Part shown: positions 26,671-34,442 of the stretch, piece by piece
Layout: every line of letters starts with the position of its first letter
Numbering within the stretch: position 1 is the first letter of the stretch
Source of the DNA: Rhodococcus sp. IEGM 1381
Lineage (GTDB): Bacteria; Actinomycetota; Actinomycetes; Mycobacteriales; Mycobacteriaceae
Assembly: GCF_030056795.1 (NCBI RefSeq)
Contig: NZ_JASHKQ010000011.1
Location: 62,001-126,000, forward strand
Length of the DNA stretch: 64,000 bases
Direction: 5' to 3'
The notes under the pieces: model-generated
The model's database searches: none
What the model was told of the DNA's origin: nothing
The model's input: the letters and a program-made list of their open reading frames with translations, nothing else
Made by a program: the position numbers and the translations under genes

Positions 26671-27798
26671 ATGGATTTCGAACTCAACGAAGAGCAGAAG
26701 TTGCTGCGCGACACCACTCGTGAGGTGCTCACGCGGGCCTACGACACCGAGAAGCGCAACAAAATCGTTGCCGGTGACCTGGGCTGGAGCACCGACGTCT
26801 GGAAGCAGCTGGCCGAGGTCGGCTTGCTGGGTCTGACGTTCAGCGAGGAAGACGGCGGCATGGACGCCGGACCCGTGGAGATCATGGCGGTGATGACCGA
26901 GGTCGGACGACGCCTCGCACCTGAGCCGATCCTCGATGCCGTGCTCGTCCCGGGCGGATTGATCTCCGAGCTGGGCAGCGCCGAACAGCGCTCGCGGCTC
27001 CTGCCGCCGGTGGCCGAGGGATCATCGATGTTGGCGTTCGCGCACAACGAATCCGGCAGCCGTTGGCCCAACATCGAGGTCGCCACCACTGCCACCGAGG
27101 ACGGTGGGTCGTGGTCGATCAACGGTGTCAAGAATCCGGTACCGCACGGCGGTAGCGCGGACGTGATCGTCGTCAGTGCGGTGCTGCCCGCCGGAGGAAC
27201 CGGACTGTTCGTCGTCGACGCCGACGCGACCGGTCTCACGCGCAAGTCCTACGCCACCCACGACGGTCAGCGCGCCGCACAGATCGAATTCGTGGACGTC
27301 GCGGCCGAGCCGCTCGGCACCGCCGAGAACGCGGTTGCGGCGATCACCGGTGCCGAGGTTCGGGCGCAGGCCGCGTTGTGCGCCGAGGCTATCGGCGCCA
27401 TGGAAGAGGCGCTGCGGCTGACCACCGATTACCTCAAGGCGCGCAAGCAGTTCGGGGTTCCGCTGGCCAAGTTCCAGGCGCTCACCTTCCGCGCTGCGGA
27501 CATGTACGTGCTGCTCGAACTCGCCCGCAGCATGAGTCTGTACGCCACGATGTCGTTGGCGGACGGCAACGTCGACCCGACCATTGCGTCGCGCGCGAAG
27601 CTGCAGATCTCGCGGTCCGGTCGCAAGCTCGGCCAGGAGGCGATTCAGTTGCACGGCGGAATCGGCGTCACCGCCGAATATCCGGTCGGGCACTACACCA
27701 GTCGGCTCGTGGCCATCGAGCACACGCTCGGTGGTGCCGACGAGCACCTGCGCATCCTGGCGTCGAAGGTCTCCGATCACGACCTCATCGGGATCTGA
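26671..27798 (+). CDS. Acyl-CoA dehydrogenase, subunit 2 of a probable heteromeric pair
   Basis: A 375-residue acyl-CoA dehydrogenase (start MDFELNEEQKLLRDTTREVL; aagggagc upstream). It has the helical N- and C-domains (YLKARKQFGVPLAKFQALTF; AIQLHGGIGVTAEYPVGHY) but a less conserved middle domain: SEPEAGSD-like flavin contacts are replaced by NESGSRWPN. The usual catalytic-glutamate motif near the end reads HTLGGADEH. The weak middle domain fits the non-canonical partner in FadE heterotetramers, in which FAD is bound between unlike subunits. It follows subunit 1 by 16 bp and ends before a strong terminator, forming a two-gene operon. Confidence 0.88.
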   Translation: MDFELNEEQKLLRDTTREVLTRAYDTEKRNKIVAGDLGWSTDVWKQLAEVGLLGLTFSEEDGGMDAGPVEIMAVMTEVGRRLAPEPILDAVLVPGGLISELGSAEQRSRLLPPVAEGSSMLAFAHNESGSRWPNIEVATTATEDGGSWSINGVKNPVPHGGSADVIVVSAVLPAGGTGLFVVDADATGLTRKSYATHDGQRAAQIEFVDVAAEPLGTAENAVAAITGAEVRAQAALCAEAIGAMEEALRLTTDYLKARKQFGVPLAKFQALTFRAADMYVLLELARSMSLYATMSLADGNVDPTIASRAKLQISRSGRKLGQEAIQLHGGIGVTAEYPVGHYTSRLVAIEHTLGGADEHLRILASKVSDHDLIGI

Positions 27799-27822
27799 CT
27801 CTCGGTACATACGGCGAAACGA

Positions 27823-27861
27823 CTCGGGCCCGGCCACCTTCCACAGGTGACCGGGCCCGAG
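27823..27861. terminator. Bidirectional hairpin terminator
   Basis: CTCGGGCCCGGCCACCT (27823-27839) pairs with AGGTGACCGGGCCCGAG (27845-27861) with one wobble pair and a five-base loop. It lies between convergent genes ending at 27798 and 27878. The stem is very GC-rich with no long U-run, as is common in actinobacteria. Confidence 0.88.
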
Positions 27862-27877
27862 GTCGTCGTGCGAGGTG

Positions 27878-28687
27878 TCAGCTACCCGAATCTGCCTGGA
27901 CCACAAGGTCGGCCACGGCCGCGGGGTTCGAGACCAAGATCGCGTGCGAGCCCGGCACCTCGGTCACCTGAGCTCCGGCGCGCTGGGCCATGAATCGTTC
28001 GGCCGATGTGGGGATGATCTGATCCTGCTGGGGGATCAGTGCCCACGACGGAGTATCCGCCCACGACGGCGGGCCGCTCGGCTCGAGCAGTGCCCCGGCG
28101 GCGATGGTCTTCTGGTGAGCGACCATGCGCGCAGCCTGCTCCTCGCTCACGTCGGGCGCGAAGAACGGGCGAAACAGAGCGGGTGTGATGTACGAGTCGA
28201 CGTTCTTGCCGATCAGGTTGGACGAGTCGTCGACGATCGACAGACCGATCACCGGTGGGACCAGGGCCGTCACGGGGAATCGGAACGGATCGAGTTCGAG
28301 CGCGACGGGTTCACCTTCGACGGGCATGAAAGCCGCGACGTAGACCAGCGCCTCCACATTGTCGGCGTGCACGTTGCTGATCACCGTGCCGCCGTACGAA
28401 TGGCCCACCAGTATCACCGGGCCGTCGATGCTCTCGACCACGTCGGTCACCGACGCTGCGTCGATCGCGGGCCCCCGCAGCGAGTTCTCTGCGGTCACCA
28501 CCGAGTAGCCACGTCCGCGTAGGTTCGCTGCGACGCCGTCCCAGCTGGTGCTGTCGGCGAAGGCCCCGTGCACGAGGACCACGGTCGGCAGGCCCTGCGC
28601 AGCGGCCGGGGCCGCGCCGATACCGACCATCGTGCCCACGGTCAATGCCGCGGCCGCGAGCAGTGAAGTCCACTTCGGTTTCGTCAT
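27878..28687 (-). CDS. Secreted alpha/beta hydrolase
   Basis: A 269-residue protein with a classical Sec signal peptide ([18 protein letters not shown]... , probable cleavage after AAPAAAQ near residue 31). The mature part has the oxyanion segment [14 protein letters not shown], the nucleophile elbow GHSYGG with serine, and the C-terminal [10 protein letters not shown] histidine, as in the AB-hydrolase_6/salicylate-esterase-like group. It should act outside the membrane as an esterase or related hydrolase; the substrate is unknown. ATG start at 28687. It is divergent from the cAMP phosphodiesterase gene and shares a terminator with the acyl-CoA dehydrogenase operon. Confidence 0.87.
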   Translation of the reverse strand: MTKPKWTSLLAAAALTVGTMVGIGAAPAAAQGLPTVVLVHGAFADSTSWDGVAANLRGRGYSVVTAENSLRGPAIDAASVTDVVESIDGPVILVGHSYGGTVISNVHADNVEALVYVAAFMPVEGEPVALELDPFRFPVTALVPPVIGLSIVDDSSNLIGKNVDSYITPALFRPFFAPDVSEEQAARMVAHQKTIAAGALLEPSGPPSWADTPSWALIPQQDQIIPTSAERFMAQRAGAQVTEVPGSHAILVSNPAAVADLVVQADSGS

Positions 28688-28845
28688 GCTCTCAACCTGT
28701 CACACGCTCAAAGTTTCCGCGGTGTTCACCACGAAGATTCGACCAGCTTTTTCTCAGTGAACGCTCGTATGCTTGGCTTGCAGTAGTGGCGTTCGCCCGG
28801 CCGGGCAAACGTGAAACGGTAGGTCCGATCGTGAGCGAGAGTTCG

Positions 28846-29757
28846 ATGAAGTCTCGGATGGCCGAGTACCCACGTCCCCATCACTGCTTACTACATATCA
28901 GTGACACGCATCTCGTCGACGGCGACGGCCGGTTGTACGGCGGCGTGGACAGCGAGTTGCGGCTCGAACAAGTGATGACCGATGTACGCAACTCCGGTGT
29001 GCGGCCCGATGCGTTGGTGTTCACCGGGGATCTGACCGACAAGGGTGAGGCGGGTGCGTACGAAAAGCTCCGCGCGCTGGTCGAGCCGGTTGCCGAGGAG
29101 CTCGGCGCACAGATCGTGTGGGCGATGGGCAATCACGACGACCGCGCGACGTTCCGTCGGACGCTGCTCGACGCCGAACCGACCGGGCAGTCCATCGATC
29201 GCGTGCACGATGTCGACGGCCTTCGCGTGGTCACCCTGGACACCACGGTTCCGGGCAAGCACCACGGCGAGCTCGGTGACGAGCAATTGGCCTGGCTGGC
29301 CGACACTCTCGCAACCCCGGCCGAGTTCGGCACGATCCTGGCGATGCACCATCCGCCGGTGCCGACCGTGCTCGATCTCGCGGTGCTGGTCGAGCTGATC
29401 GATCAGCCGCGGCTCGCGAGCGTGATTCGCGGAACCGATGTGCGGTCCATTCTTGCCGGGCACCTGCACTATTCGACCACCGCCACTTTTGCGGGCATAC
29501 CCGTCTCGGTGGCGTCGGCCACCTGTTACACCCAGGATCTCAACGTGCACGCAGGCGGACTGCGCGGCCGCGACGGGGCTCAGGGATACAACCTGGTCCA
29601 CGTCTACGACGACACCGTCGTCCATTCGGTGGTGCCGACGGGGTCGTACGACACAGTGGGAGAAGCAGTCTCGGCGGAGGAGACAGCACGCAGGCTCGAT
29701 GCGGCGGGAGTCACCATCGCAGACAGCGCCCGACGGAAGACGTTCAGCGACGCCTAG
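28846..29757 (+). CDS. cpdA: Class III cyclic-nucleotide phosphodiesterase (Rv0805/CpdA-like)
   Basis: A 303-residue calcineurin-like metallophosphoesterase. All five metal-binding blocks are seen: [33 protein letters not shown] and AGHLHYS. The sequence closely follows M. tuberculosis Rv0805, including the C-terminal ATCYTQDL and [14 protein letters not shown] segments, so hydrolysis of cAMP and other phosphodiesters with Fe/Mn is expected. ATG 28846 was chosen because it matches the Rv0805-type N-terminus; an in-frame GTG at 28831 is an alternative. Its stop overlaps the stop of the convergent stealth gene (CTAG), an arrangement that I recall being conserved between Rv0805 and Rv0806c. Confidence 0.9.
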   Translation: MKSRMAEYPRPHHCLLHISDTHLVDGDGRLYGGVDSELRLEQVMTDVRNSGVRPDALVFTGDLTDKGEAGAYEKLRALVEPVAEELGAQIVWAMGNHDDRATFRRTLLDAEPTGQSIDRVHDVDGLRVVTLDTTVPGKHHGELGDEQLAWLADTLATPAEFGTILAMHHPPVPTVLDLAVLVELIDQPRLASVIRGTDVRSILAGHLHYSTTATFAGIPVSVASATCYTQDLNVHAGGLRGRDGAQGYNLVHVYDDTVVHSVVPTGSYDTVGEAVSAEETARRLDAAGVTIADSARRKTFSDA

Positions 29758-31235
29758 CGCTGTTCGCGCTCCCACGGCGCGACGATGGGGAAGTACTTGT
29801 CCAGGAACTGCGTCACGGTGCGGGTGCGCAGATCCAGGTCGACTTCCGGGAAGCTGCCGTCGTTGAGGCAGAAGAAGTCGACAGATCGCTTGGGGAGCAG
29901 CTTCTCCATCAAGTCGAGGCCCGCTACCGACGTGGTGTCGATGTACCGAACTTTCGCGTCTTTCTGGACCACCGCGCGGCCACTCATCAGCGCGTAGTAG
30001 TGGTACAGCGAGTTCGTCACCGAGATGTTGGTACTCGCGCGAAAAGCACTCGCCGCTGTGGAGGCGAACTCGTCCGGAAACTCGTTCTCCATTTCCTGCA
30101 TCACGCTGCGGCGCAACGGAGTTGCTGCATGTTCGAGATGCCGGGTGGTGGTCATTCCGAATCTGTCTTGCAGGATTCGACGGTTGACCCGTGCCGCATT
30201 CTCGAAGCCGCTGCGATCGGCGTCGCTGTAGCCCAACCCGATTCGCGTCGTCGCCTCGATGAACATGCTGACTCCGCCGGGGGAGAAGAACATCGACGGG
30301 CTGACCGGACGACCGAAGAACATGTCGTCGTTGGAGTACAGGAAGTGCTCGGACAAGCCGGGGATGTGGTGCAGCTGGCTTTCGACGGCCTGCGAATTGT
30401 GGGTCGGCAGAACGGAGGTGTCCACGAAGAACGCCTCGCTCGGCACGAATGTCACCTTGGGATGGTCGGCGAGCCACGCCGGCCTCGGGGAGTCGGTGGC
30501 GACAAAGATGCGCCTGATCCACGGTGCGTAGAGGTGAATCGACCGCAGCGCGTACTTCAGTTCGTCGATCTGCCGGTAGCGGGCCGCTGAATCGTCACCC
30601 TCACCGACGACGTAGTTGGCCATCCGCCGCGCTCGCTGAGCCTGGAACTCTGCTGACGAGCCGTCGACCCAGGAGAACACGATATCGATGTCGAAATTGA
30701 TGTCCGACGCGTGGTCGGCAAACATGTTCTCGATGGTCGGCCACGTTCTACCGAAGCGTTCGACGGTGCCGCGGACGGCCTCGTCGGGTCGAATGTTGCG
30801 GCGGGTCAAGGAGTTCTCGATCGGCAGCACGATCTCGGACGGCGAGAAAGACCACAGCTCGATCTGCACGGCCGTCGACGCGCCGTAGTACAACCCACTG
30901 AATGGCTCGACGCGCGGTCGGTAGAGGCGCACGATCCGCGCGTTCGCGGACGGCGAGAGCGTGCCGTCGGCAACCAGCACGGCTTTCCCGCGGGCGTCGA
31001 CGGTCTTGGAGTAGAACGGCTCTGCGCGGCAGGCGTGCACCAGCGCTGTGGTGAGCGCGTCCCGAGCAGCCAGTTCGATGGCGATGACGGGTCGTTCGTC
31101 GTTGCCGCGAACGAGCAGGTATTTGATTCGTGCGGCATCGAGTACGGCGCGGACGAACAGCAGATCCTCGACCATCGCCTGATGTGGGGTGGTTGAGGTG
31201 ATCGTCAGTGCGTAGCGGCCGTCGTGGCTGACCAC
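29754..31235 (-). CDS. Stealth-family phosphotransferase (CpsY-like capsular polysaccharide protein)
   Basis: At least 493 residues from GTG 31235. Conserved stealth regions are visible: CR1 [15 protein letters not shown]2 [20 protein letters not shown] followed by [13 protein letters not shown]3 [19 protein letters not shown] and CR4 near the C-terminus. Stealth proteins transfer hexose-1-phosphate to build cell-surface phosphoglycans, acting in the cytosol; this branch resembles mycobacterial CpsY (Rv0806c), whose old epimerase label is wrong. The frame stays open upstream of 31235 as far as a TAG near 31410, with no ATG, GTG or TTG codon; a strong aggaagg lies six bases before an ATC codon at 31352-31350. 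The true start may be that ATC, giving 532 residues. Confidence 0.88.
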   Translation of the reverse strand: MVSHDGRYALTITSTTPHQAMVEDLLFVRAVLDAARIKYLLVRGNDERPVIAIELAARDALTTALVHACRAEPFYSKTVDARGKAVLVADGTLSPSANARIVRLYRPRVEPFSGLYYGASTAVQIELWSFSPSEIVLPIENSLTRRNIRPDEAVRGTVERFGRTWPTIENMFADHASDINFDIDIVFSWVDGSSAEFQAQRARRMANYVVGEGDDSAARYRQIDELKYALRSIHLYAPWIRRIFVATDSPRPAWLADHPKVTFVPSEAFFVDTSVLPTHNSQAVESQLHHIPGLSEHFLYSNDDMFFGRPVSPSMFFSPGGVSMFIEATTRIGLGYSDADRSGFENAARVNRRILQDRFGMTTTRHLEHAATPLRRSVMQEMENEFPDEFASTAASAFRASTNISVTNSLYHYYALMSGRAVVQKDAKVRYIDTTSVAGLDLMEKLLPKRSVDFFCLNDGSFPEVDLDLRTRTVTQFLDKYFPIVAPWEREQR

Positions 31236-31406
31236 GTCGGATCGTTCGCTCAGGCGTGCTGCGGACGCTGCAGATTCTCGGGTGACGGCATCATTTGTCT
31301 CGTGCTCCGGTGGAACGAGGTAGATATCGTGCGGGGCAGAAGACGAGGTGATGGCGTTCCTTCCTGAGTGTGCGCGCTGGCCGAGGAAACCCGGTGCGGA
31401 CTCAGT

Positions 31407-31769
31407 CTAGTGCAGGTCCGGGGCTTTCTTGACGCGCTGCGGTAGAACCCAGTTCGCCGCGACCAGGCCCACCACAACTCCGGCAGAGTCGGCTAGAGCG
31501 TCGGTGACCGATCCCGAGCGTCCCAGGGGCAGGATCGCCTGCAGGAACTCCGAGAGCGCCGCGAACGCCAGCACCCACAAAGCCGTCCGGACCCAGCCGA
31601 TGTCGGCCACACGCGAGGTGTAGGCGAGAGCCGCGAACAGCGTGAAGTGAATGATCTTGTCGCTGTGCTGAAATCCGGAAGGCACCCCCGACGCGGGGGT
31701 GAAGAGAACGATCAGCGCGACGACGAACGTGACGGCCAGGGGAATTCGATACGTCGACGGCGAGAACAC
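31407..31769 (-). CDS. VanZ-like small membrane protein
   Basis: A 120-residue membrane protein with about four hydrophobic segments and the VanZ-family pattern HSDKIIHFTLFAALAY, then SEFLQAILPLGRSGSVTDALADSAGVVVG. VanZ-like proteins are associated with envelope stress or glycopeptide tolerance, but most members have no proven role. GTG start at 31769. It sits between the methyltransferase gene (10 bp upstream) and the stealth gene, on the same strand, so it may be co-transcribed with both. The motif is clear enough for the family but not for a function. Confidence 0.85.
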   Translation of the reverse strand: MFSPSTYRIPLAVTFVVALIVLFTPASGVPSGFQHSDKIIHFTLFAALAYTSRVADIGWVRTALWVLAFAALSEFLQAILPLGRSGSVTDALADSAGVVVGLVAANWVLPQRVKKAPDLH

Positions 31770-31779
31770 CGGCCCGAGT

Positions 31780-32433
31780 TTACCGGCGCTGCAGCACCAC
31801 CACCGTGTCGATTCGCTCGTCGCCGTCGGGCGTCGTACGGGTGCGGTGTTCGGCGTGGATCACCTCGAACCCGTCGCCTGCCGCAGCGACGACCGGTTCC
31901 GGCGAGAACAGGCGGTGCTTGGCCGGATGCTGCGAGGCGTGGCTGTCGCCGGGACTGTGCCCGACGATCAGCAGTCGTCCCTTCGGTGCGACCGCGGCGG
32001 AGAACCTGCGGGTGGTCAGTTCCAGTTCGTCCGGTGGCACCTGCAGGAAGTGCACCGACACCAGATCGAACGCCGCGGCCGGGGGAGTCCAGTCCAGAAC
32101 GTCTTCCTGTTGCCAGTTCACCGCGAGTGTCCGCGGCTCGAGGGCCTGTTGTGCTGCGCGAGCGCGGCCCAGGGCGACATCGGAGATGTCGACGCCGGTC
32201 ACGTGCCAGCCTTCAGCGGCCAGCCACAGGGAGTCGGCGCCTTCCCCGCAGCCGATGTCCAGGGCGCGGCCCGGAGTCAGCGCGGAGGCTTCCTGTACCA
32301 ACACGGCGTTGGGATTTCCGCTCCAGATCGTGGTGCGCTGGTTGTAGAGGTCGTCCCAGAATGCTTCGTCGAAGGCACCGTTTTCGAAATCCGGCTCGGC
32401 AGGATGAGTATGTGCGTGCGTGTGGTCAACCAT
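31780..32433 (-). CDS. Class I SAM-dependent methyltransferase (TehB/thiopurine-type)
   Basis: A 217-residue protein from ATG 32433 (MVDHTHAHTHPAEPDFE); an upstream in-frame start at 32472 would reach into the divergent promoter. SAM motif I is ALDIGCGEGADSLWLA, followed by the acidic VTGVDISDVAL. The N-terminus has a His-rich run (HTHAHTH) that might bind metal. The YNQRTTIWSGNPN and LVSVHFLQVP segments resemble small-molecule methyltransferases of the TehB or halide/thiol type. The acceptor is unknown. It is divergent from a phosphoribosyltransferase gene across 83 bp containing a GCAAA/TTTGC palindrome. Confidence 0.85.
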   Translation of the reverse strand: MVDHTHAHTHPAEPDFENGAFDEAFWDDLYNQRTTIWSGNPNAVLVQEASALTPGRALDIGCGEGADSLWLAAEGWHVTGVDISDVALGRARAAQQALEPRTLAVNWQQEDVLDWTPPAAAFDLVSVHFLQVPPDELELTTRRFSAAVAPKGRLLIVGHSPGDSHASQHPAKHRLFSPEPVVAAAGDGFEVIHAEHRTRTTPDGDERIDTVVVLQRR

Positions 32434-32464
32434 GGTTCGAGACTGCCCGTTGGTGACAGTTAAC

Positions 32465-32478
32465 GCAAACATATTTGC
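32465..32478. promoter_or_regulatory. Short inverted repeat in a divergent promoter
   Basis: GCAAA-CATA-TTTGC lies in an AT-rich patch between the methyltransferase (start 32433) and phosphoribosyltransferase (start 32517) genes. A TAGAGT hexamer at 32503-32508 could be the -10 box of the latter and would give a nearly leaderless transcript. The symmetry is real but short, so an operator role is only suggested. Confidence 0.35.
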
Positions 32479-32516
32479 TAAATCGGCAAAACAGACTCTG
32501 GGTAGAGTGGTGCGTC

Positions 32517-32990
32517 ATGACAGAACCGGAACGTGAAGTACTGACGTGGGCGACGTTCGGAGACGCCTCTCGCGACCTGACCAAGAAGATCGTCGACGAC
32601 GGGTTCGCTCCGGACATCGTCATCGCGATCGCCCGGGGCGGACTCATTCCCGCGGGTGCGATCGCCTACGCGATTGGCGTCAAGGCTGCCGGCACCCTCA
32701 ATGTCGAGTTCTACTCCGACATCGAAGAGACTCTGCCCGATCCCGTTGTCCTCGAACCGCTTCTGGACACCGACTCGATCGTCGGCAAGAAGTTACTCGT
32801 GGTCGACGACGTCGCCGATTCTGGACGCACACTGGCTCTGGTGATCGACCTGCTGAAGGCGCATACGCCCGACGTGCGATCGGCCGTGATCTACACCAAA
32901 CCCAGAACCATTGTGCAACCCGACTATTCGTGGCGAGAGACCGACAAGTGGTTCAACTTTCCATGGTCCACGTTGCCGGTCATCATTTGA
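32517..32990 (+). CDS. Type I phosphoribosyltransferase (xanthine/guanine-type)
   Basis: A 157-residue protein from ATG 32517 (MTEPEREVLTW). The PRPP-binding loop is KLLVVDDVADSGRTLAL, with the two acidic residues followed by the small-residue loop; IAIARGGLIPAGAIAYAIG forms the pyrophosphate-loop region. Size and layout fit the Gpt-like purine phosphoribosyltransferases, which convert a purine base and PRPP to the nucleotide, though the C-terminal YSWRETDKWFNFPWS is closer to archaeal/actinobacterial xanthine-type enzymes. A diverged copy of the last 30-odd codons recurs at 34327-34431. It could cooperate with adenine deaminase in purine salvage, but the genes are far apart. Confidence 0.87.
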   Translation: MTEPEREVLTWATFGDASRDLTKKIVDDGFAPDIVIAIARGGLIPAGAIAYAIGVKAAGTLNVEFYSDIEETLPDPVVLEPLLDTDSIVGKKLLVVDDVADSGRTLALVIDLLKAHTPDVRSAVIYTKPRTIVQPDYSWRETDKWFNFPWSTLPVII

Positions 32991-33171
32991 GTCGTTCGCT
33001 GTGGACGATTCTGCAGTCGGGCCGGTGCCGGCTACACCCGAATTTCCCATCACGGGGGTCCTCGAGCTAGTTAGGGGGCGAGTGCGTCGATACGCGGTCG
33101 TAGAAGGCTGGGGAATCATTGACTCGGATGTGCTGCTCCAGATATAGCTCGCGGTGGTCAGACGAGAGGTG

Positions 33172-34029
33172 TCAGCCCAGGGCACTCAGCAGCACGGCAT
33201 CGAGTTCCCCGGCAGGCAGCATCGGCAACATGTGGTGGCTGCAGCCGGTCAGGACGACGGTATGTGCGTTCGGGAGAACCTTCCCGACAGCGTTGGCAGC
33301 ACGAGAACTGTTGTGCACCTTACTCTCACCGGCAAAGACGACGGTGACATCCGCGGACAGCGTCGCCCATCGATCTCCCTTGGGGCGGCGCGGAACCACT
33401 GGTTTCGCCGACGGGAAGTCGGCACCTCGCTCGGTGAGATCGAGCCAGTCGGCGTCGAGCGGCGCTTTCTGCGTTTCCCACCGGATCAGAGAACGCATAC
33501 GTTCGCGAGTCGGTCGCACCAGATGTGGCACCGCGTGCAGAAGATACGCCAGGCGCATGCCAGCGAAACACGAAGGTGGATCCAGCAGGACGAGTGTGCC
33601 GACGCGCTTCGGCCGGTGCAGCGCGTAGGCGAGCGCGACCAGTGCCCCGTACCCATGTCCGACCACCGAAGTCCGCGTGACCTCGAGGGTGCCGAGAACG
33701 TCATCGAGCCAGGACATCAGGTCATCGACTGTGCGGATCGCCTTCTGACCGACCACGCTTCGTCCGGGCTCACCCATCGGGTCGATTGCGAAGACCCGGT
33801 TGTCGCGGGCCAGGGCCGCGACGTTGGCGAACCACACGGTCGAGGTTGCTCCGCCACCGGGCAGCAGCACCACCGGAGGTCCGTCGACGGGTCCGGAGGC
33901 GTTGACTCGGGTTGTGCCGTAGTCGGATTCGACGTCGATGGTGTCGATGGGCAGCGGCCACTTCGCCAGCACGCTGTCATAGGCAGAAAAGAATTTCTCA
34001 GCTGCGGTGCTATCACTGAACCGGCTCAC
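33172..34029 (-). CDS. Alpha/beta hydrolase-fold protein lacking the nucleophile serine
   Basis: A 285-residue protein from GTG 34029 with a very strong aggagg four bases upstream. The fold is clear: VVLLPGGGATSTVWFANV (oxyanion region), FAIDPMGEPGRS, the elbow VVGHGYGALVALAYALHRP, and a C-terminal GCSHHMLPM histidine. In the elbow the expected Ser of G-H-S-x-G is Gly (codon GGG), so ordinary serine esterase activity is unlikely. It may be a non-hydrolytic family member (cofactor-free oxygenase-like or receptor-like) or a decaying gene. A perfect operator palindrome sits immediately upstream, and directly repeated phosphoribosyltransferase sequences flank it, suggesting local insertion or rearrangement. 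Confidence 0.8.
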   Translation of the reverse strand: MSRFSDSTAAEKFFSAYDSVLAKWPLPIDTIDVESDYGTTRVNASGPVDGPPVVLLPGGGATSTVWFANVAALARDNRVFAIDPMGEPGRSVVGQKAIRTVDDLMSWLDDVLGTLEVTRTSVVGHGYGALVALAYALHRPKRVGTLVLLDPPSCFAGMRLAYLLHAVPHLVRPTRERMRSLIRWETQKAPLDADWLDLTERGADFPSAKPVVPRRPKGDRWATLSADVTVVFAGESKVHNSSRAANAVGKVLPNAHTVVLTGCSHHMLPMLPAGELDAVLLSALG

Positions 34030-34038
34030 TGAACCTCC

Positions 34039-34063
34039 TAATATCTCGACAATCGAGATATTA
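34039..34063. promoter_or_regulatory. Perfect inverted-repeat operator
   Basis: TAATATCTCG-ACAAT-CGAGATATTA has 10-base arms with no mismatch and a 5-base spacer. It abuts the aggagg of the hydrolase gene and lies 35 bp before a divergent small reading frame. The placement suggests a repressor that blocks transcription of the hydrolase and of the divergent gene. The family of the regulator is not identifiable. Confidence 0.8.
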
Positions 34064-34097
34064 GATCATCGTGATAGTTTCGGGCAACACTCCGCAG

Positions 34098-34229
34098 ATG
34101 GCTGACACCGTGGACGAGGAACTGCGCGATGCTCCATCTACCGTGCACCGACTATGCGCGCTCACCTGCAGTGACCATCACGCGAAACCTCCGTCAGCCG
34201 TACGTCCTCGGCCTCGATCCACCGACTGA
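34098..34229 (+). CDS. Small reading frame, possible truncated regulator remnant
   Basis: A 43-codon frame from ATG 34098 (begins MADTVDEELRDAPSTVHRL) to TGA 34227-34229. The first about 20 residues have the look of the opening helix of a MarR-like or PadR-like winged-helix protein, after which the sequence becomes Pro/Arg-rich and unlike a protein domain. Its divergent position across the operator from the hydrolase is where a cognate repressor gene would be expected. I infer a 5' fragment of a regulator truncated by rearrangement; it may equally be chance. Confidence 0.3.
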   Translation: MADTVDEELRDAPSTVHRLCALTCSDHHAKPPSAVRPRPRSTD

Positions 34230-34326
34230 GGTGATGCACTGTGGTCAATGACCGGATTGTGGGGTCGGGGTAATTCGGGCGTGTGTCGTCCGCTGGTCTA
34301 CCCAACATTTTCACGATTGTCCCTGT

Positions 34327-34431
34327 GTGTGGCCTACCGAGCCGAGAACCATTGTGCAGCCGGATTATCTGTCGCGTGAGACCGACAAGGGGATCAAGTT
34401 TCCACGGTCCACGTTGCCGGTCGTCACCTGA
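34327..34431 (+). pseudogene. Decayed C-terminal fragment of a phosphoribosyltransferase
   Basis: Thirty-four codons ending in TGA (34429-34431) match the end of the gene at 32517-32990. PRTIVQPDY is identical, followed by LSRETDKGIKFPRSTLPVVT against SWRETDKWFNFPWSTLPVII. At the DNA level the blocks agttt/actttcca and gtccacgttgccggtc are shared. No start, PRPP loop or upstream body remains. It is a remnant of a second copy or of a paralogue deleted on its 5' side. Confidence 0.85.
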
Positions 34432-34442
34432 GTCGACTTGCC

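Larger units (their letters stand above)
34030..34442. other. Mostly non-coding remodelled spacer
   Basis: About 410 bp without a complete recognised gene. It holds, in order, a perfect 25-bp operator palindrome, a 43-codon plus-strand reading frame that may be a truncated regulator, and a decayed phosphoribosyltransferase tail. The section 34230-34326 shows nothing recognisable. The composition looks like scar sequence rather than a dedicated regulatory region. Confidence 0.6.
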
